Origin: Halorubrum sp. CSM-61
GTDB taxonomy: Archaea > Halobacteriota > Halobacteria > Halobacteriales > Haloferacaceae
DNA length: 64,000 nt
Direction: 5' to 3'
Assembly (NCBI RefSeq): GCF_003781945.1
Contig: NZ_RJJW01000011.1
Span: 8,915-72,914 of the forward strand
Numbering within the stretch: position 1 is the stretch's first letter; each line of letters opens with the position of its first letter. Shown one piece after another: positions 44,419 to 53,346 of the stretch. Both the position numbers and the translations under genes were made by a program. Under the pieces are notes generated by a model, which saw only the letters and a list, made by a program, of their open reading frames with translations, did no database searches and was not told the DNA's origin.

Positions 44419-45374
44419 GTCGCCCCCTCCCCGGCGATCCCGTTGGGCCGGACCAACAGCACGGCGACCATGATCACGAACGCGATCGCGTTCGCGTACT
44501 CGATGCTGATGAGGCTCTCGAGCAGGGCGGCGAGCCACCCCGGCCAGATCGGTAGCGCCTCGACAACGTTGGAGAAGAACGGCGTTAGCTGGTTGATCAT
44601 GCCGATGAGGAAGCCGCCCGCCATCGCGCCGTAGACGGATCCGATCCCGCCGAGGATCACGGCCGCGAAGATGACCAGGAGGAGGTTGAATCCCATCCGC
44701 GGCGAGAGCTGGTTGAAGAGCCCGAGGAACACGCCGCCCGCGCCGGCGAGGCCGGCGCCAATGACCCACGTCCACAGCTTGACGCGCTTCGTCCGGATAC
44801 CGCTGACCCGGGCGAGGTCGGGGTTGTCGGCCATCGCGCGCATCTTCCGACCGAGGTCGGTGTACTGCAGCAGGACGTGTAACCCCCCGACGAGGACGAC
44901 CGCCGAGCCGACGATCGCCACGTCGTGCAGCGTCACGCGGACGCCGTACGGCACGAGCGCCTCGATCGGGCGCAGCGGCTGGATCCCGAACCGGGTGAAA
45001 TCGGAGCCGAACCGGATCTGGATCACCGCCCGGTAGATGAAGGCGATCCCGATCGACGTGATCAGCAGGCCGATCGAGTCGACGTCGAGCGGCTCGTAGA
45101 CGAGCTTCTCCGTGCCGACCGCGACGACCGCCGCGACGGCGATCCCGGCGACCAAGGCGAGGAAGAAGCCGTACGGGAGCCCCAACACCGCACCGCCGAG
45201 CCCGCCGACGGCGCCGAAGGTCACGAGCGCCGAGTACGCGCCGACGGTCATCGTGTCGCCGTGCGCGAAGTTCGCGAAGTCGGCGATGCTGTACACCAGC
45301 GACAGCCCGATGCTGCCGAGGACGATGATGCTGCTGAAGACCAGCCCGTTAGCCAGGTATCCGAGGACGGTCAT
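44415..45374 (-). CDS. livH: ABC transporter permease, LivH-like
   Basis: A 319-residue permease with about eight helices. Markers: ADFANFAHGDTMTVGAYSAL (the LivH NFAHGxxxxxGAY block) near residue 35, RKMRAMADNPDLARVSGIRT and VIFAAVILGGIGSVYGAMAG near the end. It forms the membrane channel with LivM. The gene is separated from the binding-protein gene by nine bases and is cotranscribed with it. Confidence 0.9.
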   Translation of the reverse strand: MTVLGYLANGLVFSSIIVLGSIGLSLVYSIADFANFAHGDTMTVGAYSALVTFGAVGGLGGAVLGLPYGFFLALVAGIAVAAVVAVGTEKLVYEPLDVDSIGLLITSIGIAFIYRAVIQIRFGSDFTRFGIQPLRPIEALVPYGVRVTLHDVAIVGSAVVLVGGLHVLLQYTDLGRKMRAMADNPDLARVSGIRTKRVKLWTWVIGAGLAGAGGVFLGLFNQLSPRMGFNLLLVIFAAVILGGIGSVYGAMAGGFLIGMINQLTPFFSNVVEALPIWPGWLAALLESLISIEYANAIAFVIMVAVLLVRPNGIAGEGAT

Positions 45375-45383
45375 CGGTCGGGA

Positions 45384-46712
45384 TTAGCCTTCGACGAAGT
45401 CGACGCCTTCGTAGTCGTGGTCCTGCACTTCGAGGACCTGAAGGAACCCGACGGGGTCGCCGTTCTCGTCGAAGTCGATCGGACCGCTGACCCCCTGGTA
45501 GTCGACGTCGTCCGGGCCGCCGCCGTCCGCGAGGATCTGACTGGCGGCCTCGAAGGAGGTCGCCTCCTCGCCCTCGGGCCCGGAGACGCGCCTGACGGTG
45601 TCCTGCAGCGCCGAGCCGGAGAACTCGTCGGCGGCCTGAATCGCGAGCGCGGCGTTCATCACGCAGTCGTAGGCGTACGCCGCCCACGACGTGGGCTGCT
45701 GGTCGTACTCCGCCTCGAACTCGTCCGCGAACGTCTGGTAGTTCTCCTCCTCGACCGGGGCGGAGGGGACGACGATCTTCATCCCCTCCATGCTCCCCTC
45801 CGGCGTGTTCTCGATCACGTTGTCCCCGGAGACGGAGTCGGCGCCGTAGAACTGCGCCTCGTAGCCGGACGAGTACACCTCGTTGACCATCGTCGCGAAC
45901 TCCGCCTGGTAGGTGATGAACAGCCACGCGTCGGCGCCGGAGCCGTCCATCTCGGAGACGACGCCCGAGTAGGACTGCTGTTCCTGGTCGTGCGGGTTGT
46001 TGTACGCGACGTCGCCGTCCCACGCGTCCACGAAGGCGTCGGTGAGGCTCTGGCCGTAGTCGTTGTTGACGTAGGTGATCGCCACCTCGTCGTAGCCGTC
46101 GTCGGCGATGATGTCCGCGAGCGCGATCGACTGACTCCGCCCCGACGGCGACATCCGGAGCAGCCCGGGGAACTCCGTGAGGTTGAGCCCCGTGGAGTTC
46201 TGGCTCAGCTGGACCACGTCGGTGTCCTGTACGACGCTCTCATAGATCGCGAGCGAGACGCCGGAGCCGACCGCGCCGATGAGGAACGGGACCCCGTCCT
46301 GGTTGACGAGCTTCTGGGCGGCCGCGATCCCGCCCTGGTTCTCGCTCTCGGAATCCTCGACGATCAGGTCGAGCTCGCGCCCGTCGATCCCGACCTCGTT
46401 GACCTGCCGTAAGGCGAGCTCGACGCCGCGCTGGTTCCGCTCCCCGAACGCCGACAGTGACCCGGTCAGCGAGTCGACCATCCCGATCTCGTAGGCGTCG
46501 GTGTCGCCGCCGTCGCTTCCGTCGTCGTCGGTCCCGTTCTCTTCGTCGGTCCCGTCACTTCCGTCGGTCCCGTCACCTCCGTCGCTCCCGTCGGACCCGT
46601 CCCCGCCGTCGTCGGTCGTGCTGAGACAGCCCGAGAGCGCGGCGACCCCCGCTCCGCCCGTCAGTTTCAGCAGCGTTCTCCGGTCGGTCAGGTCCGTGCT
46701 ATTTCGTGACAT
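45384..46712 (-). CDS. livJ: Substrate-binding lipoprotein of the Liv-type ABC transporter
   Basis: A 442-residue exported protein. A Tat-type lipobox signal (DRRTLLKLTGGAGVAALSGC) is followed by an acidic Gly/Ser/Asp linker of about 45 residues with GSDG repeats. The mature domain is a periplasmic-binding-protein fold: EIGMVDSLTGSLSAFGERNQ at the start, GVPFLIGAVGSGVSLAIYES, and the C-terminal GPIDFDENGDPVGFLQVLEV. The ligand cannot be told from sequence; related proteins bind branched-chain amino acids, amides, urea or aromatic acids. Its promoter shares a 19-bp element with the aldehyde dehydrogenase promoter. Confidence 0.9.
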   Translation of the reverse strand: MSRNSTDLTDRRTLLKLTGGAGVAALSGCLSTTDDGGDGSDGSDGGDGTDGSDGTDEENGTDDDGSDGGDTDAYEIGMVDSLTGSLSAFGERNQRGVELALRQVNEVGIDGRELDLIVEDSESENQGGIAAAQKLVNQDGVPFLIGAVGSGVSLAIYESVVQDTDVVQLSQNSTGLNLTEFPGLLRMSPSGRSQSIALADIIADDGYDEVAITYVNNDYGQSLTDAFVDAWDGDVAYNNPHDQEQQSYSGVVSEMDGSGADAWLFITYQAEFATMVNEVYSSGYEAQFYGADSVSGDNVIENTPEGSMEGMKIVVPSAPVEEENYQTFADEFEAEYDQQPTSWAAYAYDCVMNAALAIQAADEFSGSALQDTVRRVSGPEGEEATSFEAASQILADGGGPDDVDYQGVSGPIDFDENGDPVGFLQVLEVQDHDYEGVDFVEG

Positions 46713-46890
46713 TGTTTCCTGTAGTTCCCGTGGGTGTACGGGTATCTGAAACCCTACCCGTCCATGGTCGGCTGAGACGTATATCTCCTCTCACACGGCG
46801 CAATTTTTCCATGACGGTTTTATTCCCGAATATACCTTGAAATAATTGGTCGGGTGCCCTTATATCCCCGTCGGGAGTCCCGGTGATCGT
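46713..46890. promoter_or_regulatory. Divergent control region livJ / proline dehydrogenase
   Basis: On the reverse strand, 46771 down to 46753 reads CCGACCATGGACGGGTAGG and matches the element before the aldehyde dehydrogenase at 53347. The nearby arms ACGGGTA (46738-46744) and TACCCGT (46755-46761) form an inverted repeat. Toward proline dehydrogenase, cttatatcc (about 46859-46867) is a TATA box 27 bases before ATG 46891. The rest is AT-rich (46800-46850). Confidence 0.6.
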
Positions 46891-47787
46891 ATGATACCGC
46901 CCATCGCGAGCAACTTCGTCGCCGGCGAGACGCCGGAGGCGGCCCTCGCGCACGTCGAAACCCTCAACGACCGGGGCGTGGCCGGCATCCTGAACCTCCT
47001 CGGCGAGCACTACGAGGAGCGTCCCGCCGCCGACGCCGACGCCGACGCGTACGTCGACCTCGTCGAGTCGATCGCCGACCGGGACCTCGACGCCTGCGTC
47101 TCCGTCAAGCCGAGCCAGATCGGTCTCGACGTCGGCGACGACGCCTTCCGGGAGAACCTCGCGCGGATCGTGGCGGCGGCCGACGACGCGGGGTCGGGCG
47201 GTCCCGGCTCGGACGGCTCGGACGCTCCGGACCCCTCGGGCACCTTCGTGTGGATCGACATGGAGGACCACGAGACCACGGACGTGACGCTCGACGCCTT
47301 CGAGCGCCACGCGACCGCGACCGACGGCAACGTCGGCGTCTGCGTGCAGGCGAACCTGAAGCGCACGCGCGAGGACCTCGAACGGCTCGCCGACCTCCCC
47401 GGCAAGGTCCGGCTCGTGAAGGGGGCGTACGACGAGCCCGCCGAACTGGCGCACAAGAAGAAGGCCCGCGTCGACGAGGCGTACCGCGACTGCCTCGCGT
47501 ACATGTTCGAGGCGTTCGACGACGGGGTCGCGGTCGGGAGCCACGACCCCGCGATGATCGAGTACGCGACGGAGCTGTACGCCGAGCACGGGACGCCCTA
47601 CGAGGTCCAGATGCTGATGGGCGTCCGCGAGCGAGAGCAGTTCGACCTCGCGGCCGACCCCGACGTCGACGCCGAGGTGTACCAGTACATCCCGTACGGC
47701 TCCAAGTGGTTCTCGTACTTCTACCGGCGAGTCCGGGAGCGCAAGTCGAACGCGCTGTTCGCGCTGCGGGCGGTCGTCGGGCGCTGA
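46891..47787 (+). CDS. Proline dehydrogenase
   Basis: A 298-residue FAD barrel enzyme oxidising proline to 1-pyrroline-5-carboxylate. Family pieces: RGVAGILNLLGEHYEER, VSVKPSQIGLDVGDD (KPSQ with the flavin-contacting Lys), FVWIDMEDHETTDVTL, KVRLVKGAYDEPAELA (K-GAY) and the C-terminal KWFSYFYRRVRERKSNALFA (the double-Arg substrate clamp). It stands alone on the plus strand. A partner pyrroline-carboxylate dehydrogenase is expected; the aldehyde dehydrogenase at 53.4 kb is a candidate but is not adjacent. Upstream ATG positions in the frame would run through the TATA box, so 46891 is preferred. Confidence 0.9.
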   Translation: MIPPIASNFVAGETPEAALAHVETLNDRGVAGILNLLGEHYEERPAADADADAYVDLVESIADRDLDACVSVKPSQIGLDVGDDAFRENLARIVAAADDAGSGGPGSDGSDAPDPSGTFVWIDMEDHETTDVTLDAFERHATATDGNVGVCVQANLKRTREDLERLADLPGKVRLVKGAYDEPAELAHKKKARVDEAYRDCLAYMFEAFDDGVAVGSHDPAMIEYATELYAEHGTPYEVQMLMGVREREQFDLAADPDVDAEVYQYIPYGSKWFSYFYRRVRERKSNALFALRAVVGR

Positions 47788-47830
47788 GCGGGCTCGTCCG
47801 CTGTCGACCGGGAGGATCCGAAACGCGGTT

Positions 47831-49054
47831 TCAGACGTTATCCGTCCGGCGTCGGTAGCCGAGCCACCCGAGCAGCAGCGACAGCGAGACAGCGACACTC
47901 GCGGCCCCGAATCCGGGACTGGAGTCGTCGGTCGCCGCGGTGTCGTTGGCGGTCGCGTCGTCGGTGTCGTTGGCGGTCGCGTCGTCGGTGTCGTTGGCGG
48001 TCGTGTCGTCGGTGTCGTTGGCGGTCGTGTCGTCGGTGTCGTTGGCGGTCGCGTCGTCGGTGTCGTTGGCCGCGCGAACGCTCACGTTACCCACGGCCGT
48101 CGAATTGAGCGACACGGCGTAGACGCCGGGCGAGTCGAACCGGACGGTGACGTTCACCCGACGGTCTTCACGCTCGGGAACCGCTACGGTCGTGTTCGCA
48201 CCCATCGCCGTTCCGTTGCCGTACACGATCCCCTCGAAGGTCCCGTCCTCGTCGCCGTCGTTCTCGACGGTGGCCGAGACGACGACCGGGTCGCCGGGCG
48301 CGACCGACGTCCGGTTGAGCGAGGATTCGACGATGGAAAACGACGGTTCGGACGGTGCGATAGCACCGCCGCCACCGCCAGTAGAACCGCTCCCCCCGCT
48401 GTTGCCGTTATCGTCGTTATCGTCGTTGCCGTTGCTATTGTCGTTATCGCTGCTATCGTCGTCGTTGTTGTCGCTGTCGTCGCTGTCGTCGTTGTTGTCG
48501 CTGTCGTCGTCTTCGTTGTCCGCTGGTGGCTGGCTCGACGAGCCGTTTCCGATCGCCAGTTCGACGTCGTCGAACGATTCCGGCGAGGCCTCTTCCCCGT
48601 CGCCGTCGGAGAGTTTCGTGTCGGACTCGTCGAACGTGAGCTGCGTGGCGCCGGTGGCGTTTTCGGAGACTGTGAGCGTCACCTCGGCGAGGACGGGATC
48701 GTCTGTCTCCGCGGATCGGAGCTGATTGAACGCGACCCAGCCGCCGTCGTTGTTCACGTTCGCGACGGGGTCTTCGAAGTCGTCGCTACCGGAGACGCCG
48801 TCGACGGTCACGGCACCGGGGTCGAACGTGAGGTTGGTCTGGTAGCCGCGCACTGCCGTCGCGTTGGCCCAGACCCGCACGGTGACCGTGTCACCGGGCG
48901 CCGCATCGATGGTGCCGTCGGGGGACCCAGTGACGGTGTCGCCGGCCGAAACCACGTCCGCCGGTGCGGTGCCGAACGCGGCGACCGTCATCGGAAGCGC
49001 GCCGAGCACGACGACGAGCGCGGCCGCGACGACGACCGCGCGACCGGTTCTCAT
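47831..49054 (-). CDS. Surface-anchored cohesin-domain protein with PGF-CTERM
   Basis: A 407-residue exported protein. The signal peptide (residues 1-28, VVVAAALVVVLGALPMTVAA) is followed by a cohesin-type domain (about 45-170: GDTVTVRVWANATAVRGYQT, then LTFDPGAVTVDGVSGSDDF, and DPVLAEVTLTVSENATGATQ). A long Asp/Asn/Ser linker of about 55 residues, a CARDB-like beta domain (SVAPGDPVVVSATVENDGDE) and five ANDTDD[AT]T octapeptide repeats come next. The C-terminal SSPGFGAASVAVSLSLLLGW helix followed by GYRRR is the PGF-CTERM sorting signal processed by archaeosortase. The start overlaps the stop of the dockerin gene, so the two are one unit. It probably displays the dockerin protein on the S-layer. 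Confidence 0.82.
   Translation of the reverse strand: MRTGRAVVVAAALVVVLGALPMTVAAFGTAPADVVSAGDTVTGSPDGTIDAAPGDTVTVRVWANATAVRGYQTNLTFDPGAVTVDGVSGSDDFEDPVANVNNDGGWVAFNQLRSAETDDPVLAEVTLTVSENATGATQLTFDESDTKLSDGDGEEASPESFDDVELAIGNGSSSQPPADNEDDDSDNNDDSDDSDNNDDDSSDNDNSNGNDDNDDNGNSGGSGSTGGGGGAIAPSEPSFSIVESSLNRTSVAPGDPVVVSATVENDGDEDGTFEGIVYGNGTAMGANTTVAVPEREDRRVNVTVRFDSPGVYAVSLNSTAVGNVSVRAANDTDDATANDTDDTTANDTDDTTANDTDDATANDTDDATANDTAATDDSSPGFGAASVAVSLSLLLGWLGYRRRTDNV
47942..48061. repeat. Coding 24-bp tandem repeat (five units)
   Basis: Five contiguous 24-base units, differing only in one C/T position, encode the octapeptide ANDTDDAT or ANDTDDTT in the stalk of the cohesin protein. Each unit supplies an N-x-T glycosylation site. 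Unit number probably varies between strains by slippage. Confidence 0.9.
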
Positions 49055-50844
49055 CGGTCTCCTCCCGCGAAGTTGTCGACCGCGACGGCGTCGCTGATGT
49101 CGACGTCACCGTCGCCGTCGACGTCCGCGGCCGCTCGGTCGATCTCCACGTCCTCGCCGGCTATCCACCGCTGGATGCGGTTCACGTCGTCGCCGTCAAT
49201 GTCACCGTCGCCGTCGACGTCCCCGACTGCGGCGTCCCCGGGTTCGTAGCTGACGATCAGCGCCGGCGGGGTGGCGCTTTCGACGCTTTCGATATCCCAA
49301 CCGTCCGGCCCCGGCGGACGGAACACCCACCCCCTGTTCCGTGCGCCGTCGACCCAGGCCTGCACGCTCGCCGTCACGTCGATCGCCGTCTCGCCGGTCT
49401 CGACCGCGCCGGTCTCTGCGACCGGTTCCGAGACGGCGTCGGCGCCATCGGCGTCGATGCCGCCGCCGACCGACACCCACGTCGCGTCGGAACTCCAGTC
49501 CGTCCGCAGTCGGTGAATCGCGGCGCCGTCGCCGGCGTCCGAGCTCTGCAGCCAGAGCGTGGCCTCGTTGACGGTGGATCCGGGCGGAATCTGGGTATCG
49601 TCGAGTCCGATGATCCCGTCGAACCGGAGGAGGACCTGCGTGGCGCTTCCCGACCCCTCGGGATCGTCGCCGTCGACCGACAGCGTTTCCGCGGTGTCGT
49701 AACTCGACTCGGGATCGGCGGCGCGTATCACCGTGTCTGCCGCCCCTTCGTAGCCGTCCGTCCCCTGCTGGAACGTGGCGGAGGGGCCCTCGGGTTCCGG
49801 TGGCGGTCCGGGCGACGACCCGAACCGCGCGTCGAAGTCGAGGTCGAATCCGAACTCCGAGTCGCCGTCGGTCATCGTTCCACCCGTACTCGGTGAGAAC
49901 GTCCGGACCCGAATCCGGTCGGGCGCGTCCGAGCCTGCCCCCGGTCGGAACTCGACACGACGCATGAAGCCGTCCCCGCCGTTGGGGATGCCGAACTGGT
50001 AGTTCGCGAGCAGTTCGTACACCTCCGAGCCGGCGTCGTTCGTGGACACCCGGTGGGCCTCGCCGTCGTCTTCGTGCCAGTGGCCACAGAGGACCATGAA
50101 CACTTGGTCGTTCGGCGAGATGAGCTCCTCCCAGACCGCCTGGCCCGCGTTGCCGATGTCGTTCGCTTCCTGCAGGTCCTGTGCGCGCTGTTCCGGCGCG
50201 TCACGGAGATACGAGTGCGTGGTCACGATCGTCGCCCGGTCTGGGTGGTCATCGAAGACGCTCTGGGCCCACCCCAGCGGCGTCGACGGGTCGTCGACCG
50301 ACCCCGGCGGCTCCCACTCCAGCGCGAGGTGCAGGAAGTCGTAGCCGCCGGCGGAGAACAGCTGGTAGCTGTTGAGGTCGTCCCGGTTCTCGTCGCCGGT
50401 GGTCGGCCCGGCACCGCCGAACCAGTCCCGTCCGGCGTAGCGGGAGGGACCGAACCGCTCCTTGTACTTCGCGATCGAGGACTCGCGGTCCCACAGCGTC
50501 GCGTAGTCGTGATTGCCCGTGACGGTCGAATAGGGGACGACGCCGTCGAGCGTCGACATGGCCTCGTCCATGTACTGCCACTCCGCTTCGACGTCGCCGT
50601 TTTCGACGACGTCGCCCTCGTGGCTGGCAAACACGATGTTTTCAGCGTCAACGTTATCAGCGATCCACCGCGTCTGGTCCGTGGCGTAGGACGACTGGAC
50701 TTCGGCGTAGTTCTGGGTGTCCGGAAGCGCGACGACCGTCCAGTAGTCGCCCGACTCCTGAGCGGTGCCCTCGGTCGTCCCGAGCGTCGCGACTCCGACG
50801 CCGGCGCCGACGGATCCCAGCAACCGACGTCGGGTCGTGGTCAT
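49051..50844 (-). CDS. Tat-exported metallophosphoesterase with C-terminal dockerin
   Basis: A 597-residue protein from ATG 50844. The Tat signal TTTRRRLLGSVGAGVGVATL is followed by a calcineurin-like phosphoesterase (about 35-300: VALPDTQNYA, SHEGDVVENG, VTGNHDYATL, TTHSYL and LCGHWHED carry the metal ligands Asp, Asp, Asn-His, His and His-x-His). Next comes a DNRLRE-type beta domain (about 355-530, ADTVIRAADPESSYDTAETL to WVFRPPGPDGWD). The end is a type-I dockerin with two Ca-binding F-hands, GDVDGDGDIDGDDVNRIQRW and ADVDGDGDVDISDAVAVDNF. It overlaps the cohesin gene by four bases. The frame extends upstream to 51021 but that stretch lacks signal-peptide logic. Confidence 0.88.
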   Translation of the reverse strand: MTTTRRRLLGSVGAGVGVATLGTTEGTAQESGDYWTVVALPDTQNYAEVQSSYATDQTRWIADNVDAENIVFASHEGDVVENGDVEAEWQYMDEAMSTLDGVVPYSTVTGNHDYATLWDRESSIAKYKERFGPSRYAGRDWFGGAGPTTGDENRDDLNSYQLFSAGGYDFLHLALEWEPPGSVDDPSTPLGWAQSVFDDHPDRATIVTTHSYLRDAPEQRAQDLQEANDIGNAGQAVWEELISPNDQVFMVLCGHWHEDDGEAHRVSTNDAGSEVYELLANYQFGIPNGGDGFMRRVEFRPGAGSDAPDRIRVRTFSPSTGGTMTDGDSEFGFDLDFDARFGSSPGPPPEPEGPSATFQQGTDGYEGAADTVIRAADPESSYDTAETLSVDGDDPEGSGSATQVLLRFDGIIGLDDTQIPPGSTVNEATLWLQSSDAGDGAAIHRLRTDWSSDATWVSVGGGIDADGADAVSEPVAETGAVETGETAIDVTASVQAWVDGARNRGWVFRPPGPDGWDIESVESATPPALIVSYEPGDAAVGDVDGDGDIDGDDVNRIQRWIAGEDVEIDRAAADVDGDGDVDISDAVAVDNFAGGDR

Positions 50845-51136
50845 CGCACGCTCTGCGGGGTCAGTACTACTCACGGGGATGCTCCGCCCCCCTGACGCGC
50901 CGATACGCGACTCCTCTCTTCCCCCGTCGGCCGGCGTCGATGGGGCTGCCGCCGGCTGCCGGCATTGTTTTGTGACAACCGCATTGGTGATTATTCGAAC
51001 ATATTCTACTTCGCCGGACACCGGATAGTTACAGATCTGTTAATGCAATTATGGCCTTTCTTTCGGCTCCGGTCAACCGTAGCTGTCGAGCAGAGAGTAT
51101 TTTCGAACCGATCCGAACTGTCCGAAAAAACCCGCT

Positions 51137-52270
51137 TCAGTCCATCGACTCGACCGCGCGTGGAGCGTCCAGCGATGTGATGGTCTCCGCGATAGCGGCG
51201 TCGAGGCCCTGTTCGCCCCAGTCGCGCTCGCGGGGGACGTCCGCGCGGTAGGTCGCCACGTCGTCGAACAGGGTCCGGAAGGCCGCCCGTTCCCGCTCGA
51301 TGACCGCATCGAGCGCCGCGACCATCGACCCGTCGCTCACGAGCGAGTCGTAGGCGTGGAAGTACTCCCTGAGTCGGCCGTCCCACTCGAAGTTACAGAT
51401 GGCGCTGGTGGTCGACATCGCGGTTTCCGTGGAGATTCGCTCGAGGGAGAGCGTGTCCGTCCCCGGCGCGGCCTCGAGGAAGACGACGTTGTCGACGCTC
51501 GATTCTTCGAGATACGCCGACTGCGGATACAGCTCGGGGATGTTGACGAACTCTCGACCGCTGTCGAGGTACGCCTCGTTCAGGAAGTCCACGGCCTTCT
51601 CCGGGAGTGACCCGCTTCTGTCGAACCGCTCGTCGATGAAGTCGTAGACCTCGCCGCGCAGGCGCTCCGTGGCGGTCTCGTACTTGGGTTCGATCTCTGA
51701 GAAGGATCCGATGTTGTACCGCTGGAGGTTCACACCGAGCGGATAGCCCACGGCCGTCCCGTCGCCGCCGACCCAGAGCCGATCGTCGGACAGGATGTCT
51801 GCTCCCTCACGCAGCAGCGAGAGCAGGGTGTTGGTCTTGCCGGCTCCGCGCCAGGCCGGGAACAGCGTGGTCTGTCCCTCGTGCCGGACGCCGGAGGCGT
51901 GTATCAGCGCCTGTCCCCTTTCGGCTCGCTCCTGGCGGATACGGAACTCCATCGGGTAGATCGCGTAGAACGGCTCGAATCCGGGCGTCACTCTGAGGTG
52001 CTCCCAGCCCGGTTCGACGGCCATGAAGTTCGACTCGGTCTGGATGACGAACTCCTCGCCCGTCCACCCGTAATTGTCGTCGGGGTCACCGAGAACGATC
52101 TCGGCCTCCACGTCAGCCGTCGTCTCCTCGATGACGAGGTCGGGGTCGTCGATCGGTGTGTCGGTCGCGAACTGATCGTACATTCGACGGTACTGTCGAC
52201 TCGTTCGCCCGTCGTCACCGAGAATAGTCACTGATAGGTCGCCGAAGAATTCGTATGAATGTCGGTTCAT
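51137..52270 (-). CDS. HprK-like P-loop kinase/phosphorylase domain protein
   Basis: A 377-residue soluble protein from ATG 52270. Residues about 150-190 hold HASGVRHEGQTTLFPAWRGA followed by GKTNTLLSLLREGADILSDD and RLWV, matching the P-loop and the downstream Asp-Asp block of HPr kinase/phosphorylase-type proteins. These also occur with PqqD-like and exopolysaccharide clusters. The N-terminal 130 residues are beta-rich (YEFFGDLSVTILGDDG). No HPr gene is in the window. The next genes downstream on the same strand are the dockerin and cohesin genes, 292 bases away. Upstream in-frame starts at 52393 exist; the shorter start is an inference. Confidence 0.6.
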   Translation of the reverse strand: MNRHSYEFFGDLSVTILGDDGRTSRQYRRMYDQFATDTPIDDPDLVIEETTADVEAEIVLGDPDDNYGWTGEEFVIQTESNFMAVEPGWEHLRVTPGFEPFYAIYPMEFRIRQERAERGQALIHASGVRHEGQTTLFPAWRGAGKTNTLLSLLREGADILSDDRLWVGGDGTAVGYPLGVNLQRYNIGSFSEIEPKYETATERLRGEVYDFIDERFDRSGSLPEKAVDFLNEAYLDSGREFVNIPELYPQSAYLEESSVDNVVFLEAAPGTDTLSLERISTETAMSTTSAICNFEWDGRLREYFHAYDSLVSDGSMVAALDAVIERERAAFRTLFDDVATYRADVPRERDWGEQGLDAAIAETITSLDAPRAVESMD

Positions 52271-52570
52271 GAGGGAAAGAAAGCCCGTTTCGTTCCCGTG
52301 GTTTTGGTAGTGGAATCGCTCATCACATCCGTTCATACCGTTTTCATGTATATGATTATGTTTGCTAAAATACACCACACTCATCCGGTACAATGACCTT
52401 AATCCGTTGTCACTGCGCTCCGCGTACTCGTGCCACGGAAGACCGAGAAGAGTGCCCTCGCTTCAGCTGGGGAGAGGCTGACCGAGCAAGGTATCGTCGG
52501 TGGCGAGGACACTCCGAGACTCCTTCAACTCCCGGACCGCGACCGGAGAGCGCCGGTTACCGCTCGGCGA
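52271..52570. other. Intergenic region between HprK-like and regulator genes
   Basis: The left third (52271-52395) is AT-rich and could hold the promoter of the HprK-like gene. The rest has no supported gene and no recognised motif. Confidence 0.4.
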
Positions 52571-53308
52571 TCACGGGTCCAACAGCTTCGATTCCGCCTT
52601 CCGGAGGTGTTCGAGCAGCGTCGTCTTCGAGACGTCGAGGTCGTCGGCCAGCTCCCGCGTCGACGCCTCTCTCGGCCACTCGTAGTATCCCGCTTCGCGG
52701 GCGTGTTCGTACACTTGTCGCTGTGTCGTGGTGAGCGTATCGAGTCGCTGCTCGCGGGGCGAGCGTCCCGGGTCCCCCGACGACGACATCGACTGCACGG
52801 TCACCTCCGCGCCCGCGTCCTCCTGGACCGCGTCGAGCGACTCCCGGATCTCCGTGCGCTCGCCGACGAAACACACCTGCCACTCCTCGCGGCCGTTTTC
52901 GATCCTGACCGGCGCGCTGTGGACGAAGCCGTGTTCTAACAGCGTCGGACACATCATGTCGGCAGGGTCGTACTCCAAGAAGAACTCGCGGACGACGTTG
53001 CCGGGGGCGTCCCGAGCGCGGCCGAAGCGCTCCTGCAGTTCGAGGAGCTCGCCCGCGCGGTCCGACTCCCGGATCGCGTCGAGCAGTTCCTCGACCTCCT
53101 CGTTCGTGTCCGCGAAGGCGGTGAACAGCCCGTTCACCGAATTGGGCGCGTCGCCGGTCGCCTTCGGGGAGTTGTAGATCGCGTGGGCGAGGACGCCGCC
53201 GCCGGTGCGTCTCGTCGCCTCGATCGCCCAGCAGTTCGGGTGCCACAGGTCGAGCGTGAGCCGCGTGCCGGACCACTCCTCGGTCCCGCTCGGGTCGGAG
53301 ATAGCCAT
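52571..53308 (-). CDS. Bat-type HTH regulator next to aldehyde dehydrogenase
   Basis: A 245-residue haloarchaeal one-component regulator. Residues 1-165 form an alpha/beta sensor module ([40 protein letters not shown]). The C-terminal HTH_10 domain has LDTLTTTQRQVYEHAREAGY, then YEWPREASTRELADDLDVSK and TTLLEHLRKAESKLL, which is the signature of Bat-like proteins. Two Cys in the sensor (NCWAIEA and MMCPTLLEHG) may sense redox or bind a ligand. It is divergent from the aldehyde dehydrogenase gene, sharing 89 bases, and is the natural candidate regulator of it and of the liv operon. Confidence 0.85.
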   Translation of the reverse strand: MAISDPSGTEEWSGTRLTLDLWHPNCWAIEATRRTGGGVLAHAIYNSPKATGDAPNSVNGLFTAFADTNEEVEELLDAIRESDRAGELLELQERFGRARDAPGNVVREFFLEYDPADMMCPTLLEHGFVHSAPVRIENGREEWQVCFVGERTEIRESLDAVQEDAGAEVTVQSMSSSGDPGRSPREQRLDTLTTTQRQVYEHAREAGYYEWPREASTRELADDLDVSKTTLLEHLRKAESKLLDP

Positions 53309-53346
53309 CGATACGGTATCTGTGGCACTGCATCACAAAGACTCTG

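Noticed and set aside
47942..48061. 24-bp repeats considered as a regulatory or CRISPR-like array
   Set aside because: They are in frame inside the cohesin gene and encode an octapeptide stalk with glycosylation sites.
50845..51021. Longer start for the dockerin phosphoesterase
   Set aside because: The 59 extra residues place the twin-arginine signal internally, whereas the start at 50844 puts it at the N-terminus.
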